This document shows positions 1 through 8,346 of a stretch of 24,092 nucleotides of DNA, piece by piece. The notes under the pieces are model-generated. The model was not told where the DNA came from, did not search any database, and was given only the letters and a program-made list of their open reading frames with translations. The DNA is from Pseudomonadota bacterium (GTDB lineage: Bacteria; Pseudomonadota; Gammaproteobacteria; Xanthomonadales; Xanthomonadaceae): the NCBI GenBank assembly GCA_023399815.1, contig JAEWOJ010000007.1:1-24092 (forward strand), in the 5' to 3' direction. A program made the position numbers and the translations under genes. The first letter of the stretch is position 1. Each line of letters starts with the position of its first letter.

Positions 1-1721
1 GCCACTGCCTGGGCGGCGGTACCGAGCTGGCGCTGGCCTGCCGTTACCGCGTCGCCTCCAATGACCCGTCCACCCGCATCGGCCTGCCGGAAACCCAGCT
101 TGGCATCTTCCCAGGCTGGGGCGGCAGCGCGCGCCTGCCGCAGCTGGTCGGCGCGCCGGCGGCGATGGACCTGATGCTGACCGGCCGCACCCTGTCGGCC
201 TCGGCCGCGCGCGGCATCGGCCTGGTCGACAAGGTCGCCGCGCCGGCGGTGCTGGTGGACGCGGCGGTGGCGCTGGCGCAGTCCGGCACCACCCGCCCGT
301 TCAAGCAGCGCGCCACCGCGTGGGCGACCAACACCTGGCTGGCGCGCAGGATCCTCGCCCCGCAGATGGTCAAGCAGGTCGCGCGCAAGGCGAAGAAGGA
401 CCAGTACCCGGCGCCGTACGCGCTGATCTCGACCTGGGAACGCACCGGCGGCAGCGGCATCCAGAAGCGGCTGGACGCCGAGCGCCGCGCGGTGGTCAAG
501 CTGGCCGGCACCCCGACCGCGCGCAACCTGATCCGCATCTTCTTCCTGACCGAACGGCTCAAGGCGCTTGGCGGAAAGGACTCCGGCATCAGCCACGTGC
601 ACGTGGTCGGCGCCGGCGTGATGGGCGGCGACATCGCCGCGTGGGCCGCCTACAAGGGCTTCGACGTCACCCTGCAGGACCGCGAACAACGCTTCATCGA
701 CCCGGCCATGACCCGCGCGCAGGCGCTGTTCGAGAAGAAGGTCAAGGACCCGGCCAGGCGTCCGGAGGTGGCGGCGCGGCTGAAGGCCGACCTGGCCGGC
801 GACGGCGTGGCGAAGGCCGACCTGGTGATCGAGGCGATCATCGAGAACCCGGAGGCCAAGCGCGAGCTGTACCAGTCGCTGGAGCCGCGGATGAAGGCCG
901 ACGCGCTGCTGACCACCAACACCTCCTCGATCCCGCTGGTCGAGCTGCGCGGGCACATCGCGCACCCGGCGCGGTTCGCCGGCCTGCACTACTTCAACCC
1001 GGTGGCGCAGATGCCGCTGGTGGAGATCATCCACCACGACGGCATGGCGGCGGAGACCGGGCAGCGCCTGGCCGCGTTCTGCAAGGCGCTGGGCAAGTTC
1101 CCGGTGCCGGTGGCCGGCACTCCGGGCTTCCTGGTCAACCGCGTGCTGTTCCCCTACATGCTGGAAGCGGCCACCGCCTACGCCGAGGGCATCCCCGGCG
1201 CGGTGATCGACAGGGCCGCGGTGAAGTTCGGCATGCCGATGGGGCCGATCGAGTTGATCGACACCGTCGGCCTGGACGTGGCCGCCGGCGTCAGCAAGGA
1301 GCTGGCCCCGTTCCTTGGGCTGCAGGTGCCGGCGGCGCTGGCCACCGTGGAGCCGGGCAAGCGCGGCAAGAAGGACGGCCAGGGAATCTACAAGTGGGAG
1401 AACGGCCGCGCGGTAAAGCCCGAAGTGGCCAAGGACTACCAGGCGCCGTCGGACCTGGAGGACCGCCTGATCCTGCCGCTGCTCAACGAGGCGGTGGCCT
1501 GCCTGCACGAGGGCGTGGTGGCCGATGCCGACCTGCTCGACGCCGGGGTGATCTTCGGCACCGGCTTCGCCCCGTTCCGCGGCGGCCCGATCCAGCACAT
1601 CCGCGCCACCGGCGCCGACGCGCTGGTGGAGAAGCTCAGGACCCTGCAGGCGCGCCATGGCGACCGCTTCGCGCCGCGCCCGGGCTGGGACATGCCGGTG
1701 CTGCGCGAACCCGTCGCCTGA
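1..1721 (+). CDS. 3-hydroxyacyl-CoA dehydrogenase / enoyl-CoA hydratase, 5'-truncated by window edge
   Basis: This is the C-terminal ~572 residues of a bifunctional fatty-acid beta-oxidation alpha subunit (FadJ/FadB type); the reading frame is open from base 3 with no start in the window. The first residues are the end of the crotonase (enoyl-CoA hydratase) domain. The oxyanion-hole stretch HCLGGGTEL and the LPETQLGIFPGWGG stretch place the two expected acidic residues. The NAD-binding Rossmann motif GAGVMGG is encoded from about base 609. The dehydrogenase signature GLHYFNPVAQMPLVEI, with its catalytic His, lies near 980-1030, followed by the C-terminal dehydrogenase domains. Substrates would be enoyl- and 3-hydroxyacyl-CoAs in the cytoplasm. 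A thiolase partner would be expected upstream, outside the window. A strong terminator follows the stop. The family is clear; the choice between FadJ and FadB cannot be made from this part. Confidence 0.93.
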   Translation, partial: HCLGGGTELALACRYRVASNDPSTRIGLPETQLGIFPGWGGSARLPQLVGAPAAMDLMLTGRTLSASAARGIGLVDKVAAPAVLVDAAVALAQSGTTRPFKQRATAWATNTWLARRILAPQMVKQVARKAKKDQYPAPYALISTWERTGGSGIQKRLDAERRAVVKLAGTPTARNLIRIFFLTERLKALGGKDSGISHVHVVGAGVMGGDIAAWAAYKGFDVTLQDREQRFIDPAMTRAQALFEKKVKDPARRPEVAARLKADLAGDGVAKADLVIEAIIENPEAKRELYQSLEPRMKADALLTTNTSSIPLVELRGHIAHPARFAGLHYFNPVAQMPLVEIIHHDGMAAETGQRLAAFCKALGKFPVPVAGTPGFLVNRVLFPYMLEAATAYAEGIPGAVIDRAAVKFGMPMGPIELIDTVGLDVAAGVSKELAPFLGLQVPAALATVEPGKRGKKDGQGIYKWENGRAVKPEVAKDYQAPSDLEDRLILPLLNEAVACLHEGVVADADLLDAGVIFGTGFAPFRGGPIQHIRATGADALVEKLRTLQARHGDRFAPRPGWDMPVLREPVA

Positions 1722-1749
1722 CCGTCCATCGACCTAGATGACGACACGA

Positions 1750-1778
1750 CCGGGGCTGCATCGCAGCCCCGGTTTTTT
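1750..1778 (+). terminator. Rho-independent terminator after the beta-oxidation gene
   Basis: A perfect 10-bp stem (CCGGGGCTGC / GCAGCCCCGG) with a 3-base loop is followed by six T residues at 1773-1778. It starts 29 bases after the stop codon and separates this gene from the azurin unit. Confidence 0.93.
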
Positions 1779-1874
1779 ATTGCCGCCATCCATGGGAACT
1801 GCTCCACGGAAAGCCTCGCGATGCGCGCCGCGCGGACCGGCCTGCCGTCCGATGCGTCGCCACCTGCGCATCGA

Positions 1875-1888
1875 TTGACCCAAATCAA
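1875..1888 (+). promoter_or_regulatory. FNR/ANR-type box upstream of azurin
   Basis: The sequence TTGACCCAAATCAA matches the FNR consensus TTGAT-N4-ATCAA at 9 of 10 conserved bases. It lies 115 bases before the azurin ATG. No clear -10 hexamer is visible at the class II distance, so the exact promoter geometry is uncertain. Azurin genes in pseudomonads are known to be activated by ANR under low oxygen. The same motif recurs upstream of ccoN and of the cytochrome c peroxidase gene in this window. Confidence 0.72.
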
Positions 1889-2003
1889 GGCAATCCGGCG
1901 CGCCTGGGCCGAATCTATCCCCGTCGCCCGGCACACCTTCGCGCCGGGCCGTGACGGCCCGGCCGCACGCAGCGTCCATCGCATCTTCCACAGGAGCAAC
2001 CCC

Positions 2004-2462
2004 ATGAAAACCTCGCGCCGCCTTCTCCTCGCCCTGGCCCTGATCGGTGCCGCCGGTGCGGCCCAGGCTGCCGGCAACTGCACCGTCTCGCTCAAGGGCA
2101 ACGACGCGATGCAGTTCGATCTCAAGGAAGCCACCGTTTCGGCCGGCTGCGCCAACATCACCATCGAGCTGACCCACACCGGCAAGCTGCCGGCCACGGC
2201 GATGGGCCACAACGTGGTGGTCTCCACCACCGCCGACATGGCCGGCGTCAACCGCGACGCGATCCGCGCCGGCGTCGCCAACAACTACGTGCCCGCCGGC
2301 GATGCCCGGGTGATCGCCCACACCTCCCTGGTCGGTGGCGGCCAGAAGACCCAGGTCCGCTTCCCGGGCAACAAGCTCACCCCGGGCGGCGACTACAGCT
2401 TCTACTGCTCCTTCCCGGGCCACTCGGCCATGATGAAGGGCAAGCTGGTCGTCACCCGCTGA
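2004..2462 (+). CDS. azu: Azurin, periplasmic blue copper protein
   Basis: The 152-residue precursor begins with a Sec signal peptide (MKTSRRLLLALALIGAAGA, cleavage expected near residue 22-23). The type 1 copper ligands align with Pseudomonas azurin at a constant offset of 23: His69, Cys135, His140 and axial Met144 in CSFPGHSAMMKG. The two cysteines of the conserved disulfide are at 26 and 49. The ATG at 2004 is chosen over in-frame upstream codons because AGGAG at 1992-1996 sits 7 bases before it and the signal peptide starts there. Azurin carries single electrons in the periplasm, for example to diheme cytochrome c peroxidase, which is also encoded in this window. It appears monocistronic, with an FNR box upstream and a terminator hairpin downstream. 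Confidence 0.96.
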   Translation: MKTSRRLLLALALIGAAGAAQAAGNCTVSLKGNDAMQFDLKEATVSAGCANITIELTHTGKLPATAMGHNVVVSTTADMAGVNRDAIRAGVANNYVPAGDARVIAHTSLVGGGQKTQVRFPGNKLTPGGDYSFYCSFPGHSAMMKGKLVVTR

Positions 2463-2481
2463 CCCCCCGACTCCGCCACCC

Positions 2482-2510
2482 AGGCCCGGGCGATCCTGTC
2501 GCCCGGGCCT
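2482..2510 (+). terminator. Terminator-like hairpin after azurin
   Basis: A perfect 12-bp stem (AGGCCCGGGCGA / TCGCCCGGGCCT) with a 5-base loop starts 20 bases after the azurin stop. Only two Ts follow the stem, so termination efficiency is uncertain, but the stem is very stable. Confidence 0.7.
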
Positions 2511-2583
2511 TCGCCATATCCGTTCGGGATGGCGGCCAAGGGCCCGTCGCGGCCCGCGGATGACCACAAACGCCCCGACCGCA

Positions 2584-2597
2584 TTGATCCAAGTCAA
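2584..2597 (+). promoter_or_regulatory. FNR/ANR-type box upstream of ccoN
   Basis: TTGATCCAAGTCAA matches TTGAT-N4-ATCAA at 9 of 10 conserved bases. Its centre is 2590.5. If it acts as a class II site at -41.5, transcription would start near 2632, and the -10 hexamer would fall at 2620-2625, which reads GATGAT (4 of 6 matches to TATAAT). That geometry fits, with ccoN starting at 2655. cbb3 operons are commonly activated by FNR/ANR/FixK proteins at low oxygen. Confidence 0.8.
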
Positions 2598-2654
2598 TGC
2601 CCGGGGTGCTCCCTACGGGGATGATTCCCCCGTTCAGACTGAGGATCAGGCCGC

Positions 2655-4094
2655 ATGCAAAGCGTGCAGGGGACATACAACGACAAGGTGGTGCGCCAGT
2701 TCGCGGTGATGACCGTGGTCTGGGGCATCGTGGGGATGCTGGTGGGCGTGATCATCGCCGCCCAGCTCTATTGGCCGACACTGGGCGAGGGCATTCCCTG
2801 GCTCGGCTATGGCCGGCTGCGGCCGCTGCACACCAACGCGGTGATCTTCGCCTTCGGCGGCTGCGCGCTGATGGCCACCAGCCTGCACGTGGTGCAGCGC
2901 ACCTGCCACGTCCGCCTGATCTCGGACAAGCTGGCGGCCTTCGTGTTCTGGGGCTGGCAGCTGGTGATCGTGGCCGCGGCCATCTCGCTGCCGCTGGGCT
3001 GGACCCAGGGCAAGGAGTACGCCGAACTGGAGTGGCCGATCGACATCCTGATCGCGGCGGTGTGGGTGGCCTATGCGGTGCTGTTCATCGGCACGATCGC
3101 AAAACGCCGGGTCAAGCACATCTACGTGGCCAACTGGTTCTACGCCGGCTTCATCCTGGCCATCGCCCTGCTGCACATCGTCAACAACATCTCCATCCCC
3201 GCCGGCCTGACCAAGTCCTACCCGGTCTACAGCGGCGCGGTCGATGCGATGGTGCAGTGGTGGTACGGCCACAACGCGGTGGGCTTCTTCCTGACCGCCG
3301 GCTTCCTGGGCATGATGTACTACTTCGTGCCCAAGCAGGCCGGCCGTCCGATCTACTCCTACCGCCTGTCGATCGTGCACTTCTGGGCGCTGATCGCGGT
3401 GTACATGTGGGCCGGCCCGCACCACCTGCAGTACACCGCCCTGCCCGACTGGGCGCAGTCGCTGGGCATGGTGTTCTCGCTGATCCTGCTGGCCCCGTCG
3501 TGGGGCGGCGCGATCAACGGCGTGCTGACCCTGTCCGGCGTCTGGCACAAGCTGCGCACCGATCCGATCCTGAAGTTCCTGATCGTGGCCGTGTCGTTCT
3601 ACATGATCGCCACCTTCGAGGGGCCGATGATGTCGATCAAGACGGTCAACTCGCTGTCGCACTACACCGACTGGACCATCGGCCACGTCCACGCCGGCGC
3701 GCTGGGCTGGGTGGCGATGATCTCGATCGGCTCGATCTACGCGCTGCTGCCCAAGCTGCTGGGCCGCGAGCAGATGTACTCGGTCAAGGCCATCGACACG
3801 CACTTCTGGCTGCACACCATCGGCGTGGTGCTGTACATCGCCTCGATGTGGATCGCCGGCGTGATGCAGGGCCTGATGTGGCGCGCGACCAACGACGACG
3901 GCACCCTGACCTACACCTTCGTCGAGTCGCTCAAGTTCACCTATCCGTACTACCTGATCCGCCTCGGCGGCGGCCTGGTGGTGCTGAGCGGCATGTGCCT
4001 GATGGCCTGGAACGTGTGGCGTACCTGGCGTACCGCCCCCGCGATCGAACCGCAGCCGCTGCTGCCCGTCGACGCCTCCGAAGCGCGCATCTGA
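2655..4094 (+). CDS. ccoN: cbb3-type cytochrome c oxidase subunit I
   Basis: This 479-residue polytopic membrane protein is the catalytic subunit that reduces oxygen to water at a heme b3-CuB centre with high oxygen affinity. Visible ligands are His59 (LRPLHTN), His206 (WWYGHNAVG), Tyr250 in IAVYMWAGPHH (position of the His-linked Tyr typical of cbb3), His256-His257, and His344/His346 (GHVHAGALGW) for the hemes. Length is typical of the family. The ATG at 2655 follows a GAGGAT ribosome-binding site at 2641. It is the first gene of a tightly packed operon and has an FNR box 57 bases upstream. The identification is secure. Confidence 0.98.
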   Translation: MQSVQGTYNDKVVRQFAVMTVVWGIVGMLVGVIIAAQLYWPTLGEGIPWLGYGRLRPLHTNAVIFAFGGCALMATSLHVVQRTCHVRLISDKLAAFVFWGWQLVIVAAAISLPLGWTQGKEYAELEWPIDILIAAVWVAYAVLFIGTIAKRRVKHIYVANWFYAGFILAIALLHIVNNISIPAGLTKSYPVYSGAVDAMVQWWYGHNAVGFFLTAGFLGMMYYFVPKQAGRPIYSYRLSIVHFWALIAVYMWAGPHHLQYTALPDWAQSLGMVFSLILLAPSWGGAINGVLTLSGVWHKLRTDPILKFLIVAVSFYMIATFEGPMMSIKTVNSLSHYTDWTIGHVHAGALGWVAMISIGSIYALLPKLLGREQMYSVKAIDTHFWLHTIGVVLYIASMWIAGVMQGLMWRATNDDGTLTYTFVESLKFTYPYYLIRLGGGLVVLSGMCLMAWNVWRTWRTAPAIEPQPLLPVDASEARI

Positions 4095-4109
4095 GGAGGA
4101 AGGAAGCCC

Positions 4110-4739
4110 ATGAGCGAGAACAAGAATCCCCACGAGAAAGTCGAGAAGAACGTCGGCCTGATGGCCGTGCTGATCGCGGTGGCCGTGTCCTTCGGCGGCC
4201 TGGCCGAGATCGTGCCGCTGATGTTCCAGGCCGAGGCGATCAAGCCGCTGGATGGCGTCGAGCCCTACCCGGCGCTGGAACTGGCCGGCCGCGACATCTA
4301 CGTCCGCGAGGGCTGCTACAACTGCCATTCGCAGATGGTGCGCACCCTGCGCTTCGAGACCGAGCGCTACGGCCACTATTCGCTGGCCGGCGAGTCGGTC
4401 TACGACCGTCCGTTCCAGTGGGGCAGCAAGCGCACCGGCCCGGACCTGGCGCGCGTCGGCGGCCGCTACTCCGACGCCTGGCACCGGGTGCACCTGGTCA
4501 ATCCGCGCGACGTGGTGCCCGAGTCGAACATGCCCAGCTTCCCGTGGCTGGAGAAGAACGAACTGGACGGCGCCACTGTCGCCAGGCACATGGCCGCGCT
4601 CAAGGCGCTGGGCGATCCCTACACCGACGAACAGCTCGCCAGCGCGGCCGAGGACGTCAAGGGCAGGACCGAGCTGGATGCGGTCGTCGCCTACCTGCAG
4701 GGACTGGGGCGGCATGCGCCGCGGGGAGGCCAGCCATGA
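4110..4739 (+). CDS. ccoO: cbb3-type cytochrome c oxidase subunit II, monoheme cytochrome c
   Basis: The 209-residue protein has one N-terminal membrane anchor (about residues 16-38) and a periplasmic cytochrome c domain. The heme c motif CYNCH is at residues 69-73, followed by SQMVRTLRFETERYG as usual for CcoO. The likely axial Met is Met141 in ESNMPSFPWL. It passes electrons from CcoP to CcoN. It starts 15 bases after ccoN with AGGAGG at 4094-4099 upstream. Its stop overlaps the ccoQ start (ATGA). Confidence 0.98.
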   Translation: MSENKNPHEKVEKNVGLMAVLIAVAVSFGGLAEIVPLMFQAEAIKPLDGVEPYPALELAGRDIYVREGCYNCHSQMVRTLRFETERYGHYSLAGESVYDRPFQWGSKRTGPDLARVGGRYSDAWHRVHLVNPRDVVPESNMPSFPWLEKNELDGATVARHMAALKALGDPYTDEQLASAAEDVKGRTELDAVVAYLQGLGRHAPRGGQP

Positions 4740-4894
4740 TCTCCGGCATCGTCACCGCGCTGCTGCTGGTGCTGTTCATCGGCGGCTGGATCTGGGCCTG
4801 GAGCCCGAAGCGCAAGCGTGAATTCGAGGAAGCGGCGCACCTGCCGCTGGAAGAGGACAACGTGCAATACGGCAACGGGGGAGAGCGCAGATGA
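4736..4894 (+). CDS. ccoQ: cbb3 oxidase subunit CcoQ (FixQ-like), small membrane protein
   Basis: A 52-residue protein with one transmembrane helix (GIVTALLLVLFIGGWIWAW) and then a charged cytoplasmic tail beginning SPKRKREFEEAAHLPLEED. This is the usual CcoQ pattern. Its ATG overlaps the ccoO stop and its stop overlaps the ccoP start, both as ATGA, so translation is probably coupled. CcoQ stabilises the assembled oxidase in other bacteria. Size, position and tail pattern support the call. Confidence 0.93.
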   Translation: MISGIVTALLLVLFIGGWIWAWSPKRKREFEEAAHLPLEEDNVQYGNGGERR

Positions 4895-5832
4895 TGAGCA
4901 TGGGATGGACGTGGTACGTCATCGCCCTGGTTGCGCTGAACATCCTCGGCTGCGTGTGGCTGCTGTGGTGGACCGCGCGCCGCCGCCCCGGCGACCCCAA
5001 GCCCGACGACACGCTGCACACCTGGGACGGCGACATCACCGAGTACAACAAGCCGCTGCCGCGCTGGTGGATCAACCTGTTCTACCTGACCATCATCTTC
5101 AGCATCGGCTACCTGTTCTGGTACGGCGGCCTGGGCCGCATCCCCGGCTACAGCGGCTGGACCTCCCAGGGCGAGCACGCCAAGGAGAAGGCGGTCGAGG
5201 ACGCCAAGCTGGAGCAGACCTTCAAGCCGTACGCCGGCCAGCCGATCGACCAGCTGGCCATGGACCCGAAGGCGCTGGCGCTGGGCCGTTCGATCTTCGG
5301 CAACACCTGCGCCACCTGCCACGGTTCCTCGGGCCAGGGCGCCATCGGCTACCCGAACCTGACCGACGACATCTGGCACTGGGGCGGTTCGCCCGAGCGC
5401 ATCCTGGAGACGGTGCTCGACGGCCGCGAAGGCGTCATGCCCGAGTGGGGCACGGTGCTGACCGGCATGGGCGGCCCGGAAGCGGTGGATTACACCATCG
5501 CCTACGTGCGCACCCTGTCGGCGCCGGAGACGCTGCAGAACAACTTCATGGCCGCGCGCGGCAAGAAGCTGTACGACGGCGTCTGCGTGGCCTGCCACGG
5601 CGTGGACGGCAAGGGCAACCAGGACATCGGCGCGCCCGACCTGACCGACAACTACTGGCTCTACGGCAACAGCCGCGAAAGCCTGTACAAGACGATCACC
5701 GAAGGTCGCCACGGCAGCATGCCCGCGCACCGCGAACTGCTCGGCGAAACCCGCGTCCGCCTGGTCGCCGCCTACGTCTGGTCGTTGTCGCATAATCGGG
5801 CCGACACCCCGAACGGTGCGGGCGCAAAGTGA
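4891..5832 (+). CDS. ccoP: cbb3-type cytochrome c oxidase subunit III, diheme cytochrome c
   Basis: The 313-residue protein begins with two membrane helices (about residues 7-28 and 61-79) separated by the HTWDGDITEYNKPLPRWW loop typical of CcoP. Two periplasmic cytochrome c domains follow, with heme motifs CATCH (140-144) and CVACH (232-236). Candidate axial Met residues are in GVMPEWG and GSMPAHR. It accepts electrons from soluble or membrane cytochromes c. The first of three closely spaced Met codons is taken as the start. The end overlaps the next gene by four bases (GTGA). Confidence 0.98.
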   Translation: MMSMGWTWYVIALVALNILGCVWLLWWTARRRPGDPKPDDTLHTWDGDITEYNKPLPRWWINLFYLTIIFSIGYLFWYGGLGRIPGYSGWTSQGEHAKEKAVEDAKLEQTFKPYAGQPIDQLAMDPKALALGRSIFGNTCATCHGSSGQGAIGYPNLTDDIWHWGGSPERILETVLDGREGVMPEWGTVLTGMGGPEAVDYTIAYVRTLSAPETLQNNFMAARGKKLYDGVCVACHGVDGKGNQDIGAPDLTDNYWLYGNSRESLYKTITEGRHGSMPAHRELLGETRVRLVAAYVWSLSHNRADTPNGAGAK

Positions 5833-6128
5833 CCGACTTCAGCGAGCCACGTTTCGACCATCCCCCACGCCCGCTGGCGCAGCGCGTGGGGGCCATCGCC
5901 TGGCCCAGCTTCTTCGCCGCCGGCGTGGCGACGATGGTGTTCTTCGCCTTCGTCGACCCGCTGGCGCTGCGCGACATGACCTTCCCCGAACTGCCCATCT
6001 CACGCGAGCTCGGCTACACGCTGGGCTTTGCCATGTTCTGGCTGGCGACCGCGTCCTCCAGCCTGTTCACCTGGATCCTGCTGCGACCCTCCAGCCGCTT
6101 CAATCGCGCCCTGCCCCCGGACCGCTGA
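5829..6128 (+). CDS. Small two-helix membrane protein of unknown function in the cco operon
   Basis: The 99-residue product starts at a GTG that overlaps the ccoP stop (GTGA), so it is probably translated by coupling. Two hydrophobic segments are visible (about residues 25-45 and 63-86: GYTLGFAMFWLATASSSLFTW). The N-terminus is polar and rich in Pro and His, and the tail is basic. There is no heme motif, Cys pair or other catalytic motif. It is not CcoH, CcoS or CcoQ, which are all found elsewhere in the operon. The operon position suggests a role in oxidase assembly or stability, but that is inference only. The 156 bases after it, before ccoG, show no further gene. Confidence 0.8.
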   Translation: MTDFSEPRFDHPPRPLAQRVGAIAWPSFFAAGVATMVFFAFVDPLALRDMTFPELPISRELGYTLGFAMFWLATASSSLFTWILLRPSSRFNRALPPDR

Positions 6129-6284
6129 GCGGCGGCTGCGACACTCCGTCGCTTTCCCGCCCGGCCCATCCACCGATACCGACCGCCCCACGCGCAGCAA
6201 TCCGCCACGCCACGTCATGACCGTCATTTCCCCGTTCCCGCTTCCTCCCTCGCCGCCCGCCGCGGCCATCCCGGAACGCCTGCC

Positions 6285-7831
<1,547 letters not shown>

Positions 7832-7835
<4 letters not shown>

Positions 7836-8338
7836 ACGAACAGTCGAAATCCCCCTGGCGCATCCCCGTGTTCTGGCTGGTGGTCGGCCTGCCGCTGCTG
7901 TCGATCGTGGCCGGCGTCGGCCTGGTGATCGTCGCGGTGCGCTCCGGCGGCGCCGACGTCGTGTCCGATCCGGTGCAGCGCGTGTCGCAGATCCAGACCA
8001 CCGACCTCGGCCCGGACGAGGCGGCGAAGAAGCTCGGCCTGAGCGCGGTGCTGCGCGTGGAGGACGGCGTCATCGAGGTGCTGCCGGCCACTGGCCGGTT
8101 CGCCGCCGGCGGCACCCTGTACCTGGTGCTGGAGCATCCCACCCGCCAGTCCGCCGACCTGCGCCTGGAGCTGGCGCCGCAGGGCCCGGGCTGGCGCGCC
8201 GCGCAGGCGGTGGACGCCGAGCACGACTGGGTCGTGCAGTTGCGCGACGCCGACGGCCGCTGGCGCCTGCATGGCCGGCTGCCGCGGCAGCAGCATGCCG
8301 CGCGCCTGTCTCCCTCGCTGGGCGGCGGGGCCCCCTGA
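7832..8338 (+). CDS. ccoH: CcoH/FixH family oxidase assembly protein
   Basis: The 168-residue protein has one N-terminal membrane helix (about residues 12-33, FWLVVGLPLLSIVAGVGLVI) and a periplasmic FixH-like domain. The ending GRWRLHGRLP is typical of the family's terminal beta strands. CcoH interacts with CcoN and is needed for stable cbb3 assembly. It overlaps ccoG by four bases (ATGA) and is directly followed by ccoI, the classic ccoGHIS order. Confidence 0.88.
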
Positions 8339-8346
8339 GCATCGCC

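Noticed and set aside
2646..4715. Very long open frame on the minus strand opposite ccoN-ccoO
   Set aside because: Composition is that of an antisense shadow of high-GC codons (His/Gln/Arg/Val/Asp rich, no domains), and the plus strand encodes unmistakable CcoN and CcoO.
6129..6284. Possible extra gene between the small membrane protein and ccoG
   Set aside because: Open frames here are Pro/Arg/Ser-rich and start inside the neighbouring gene; no ribosome-binding site or recognisable product.
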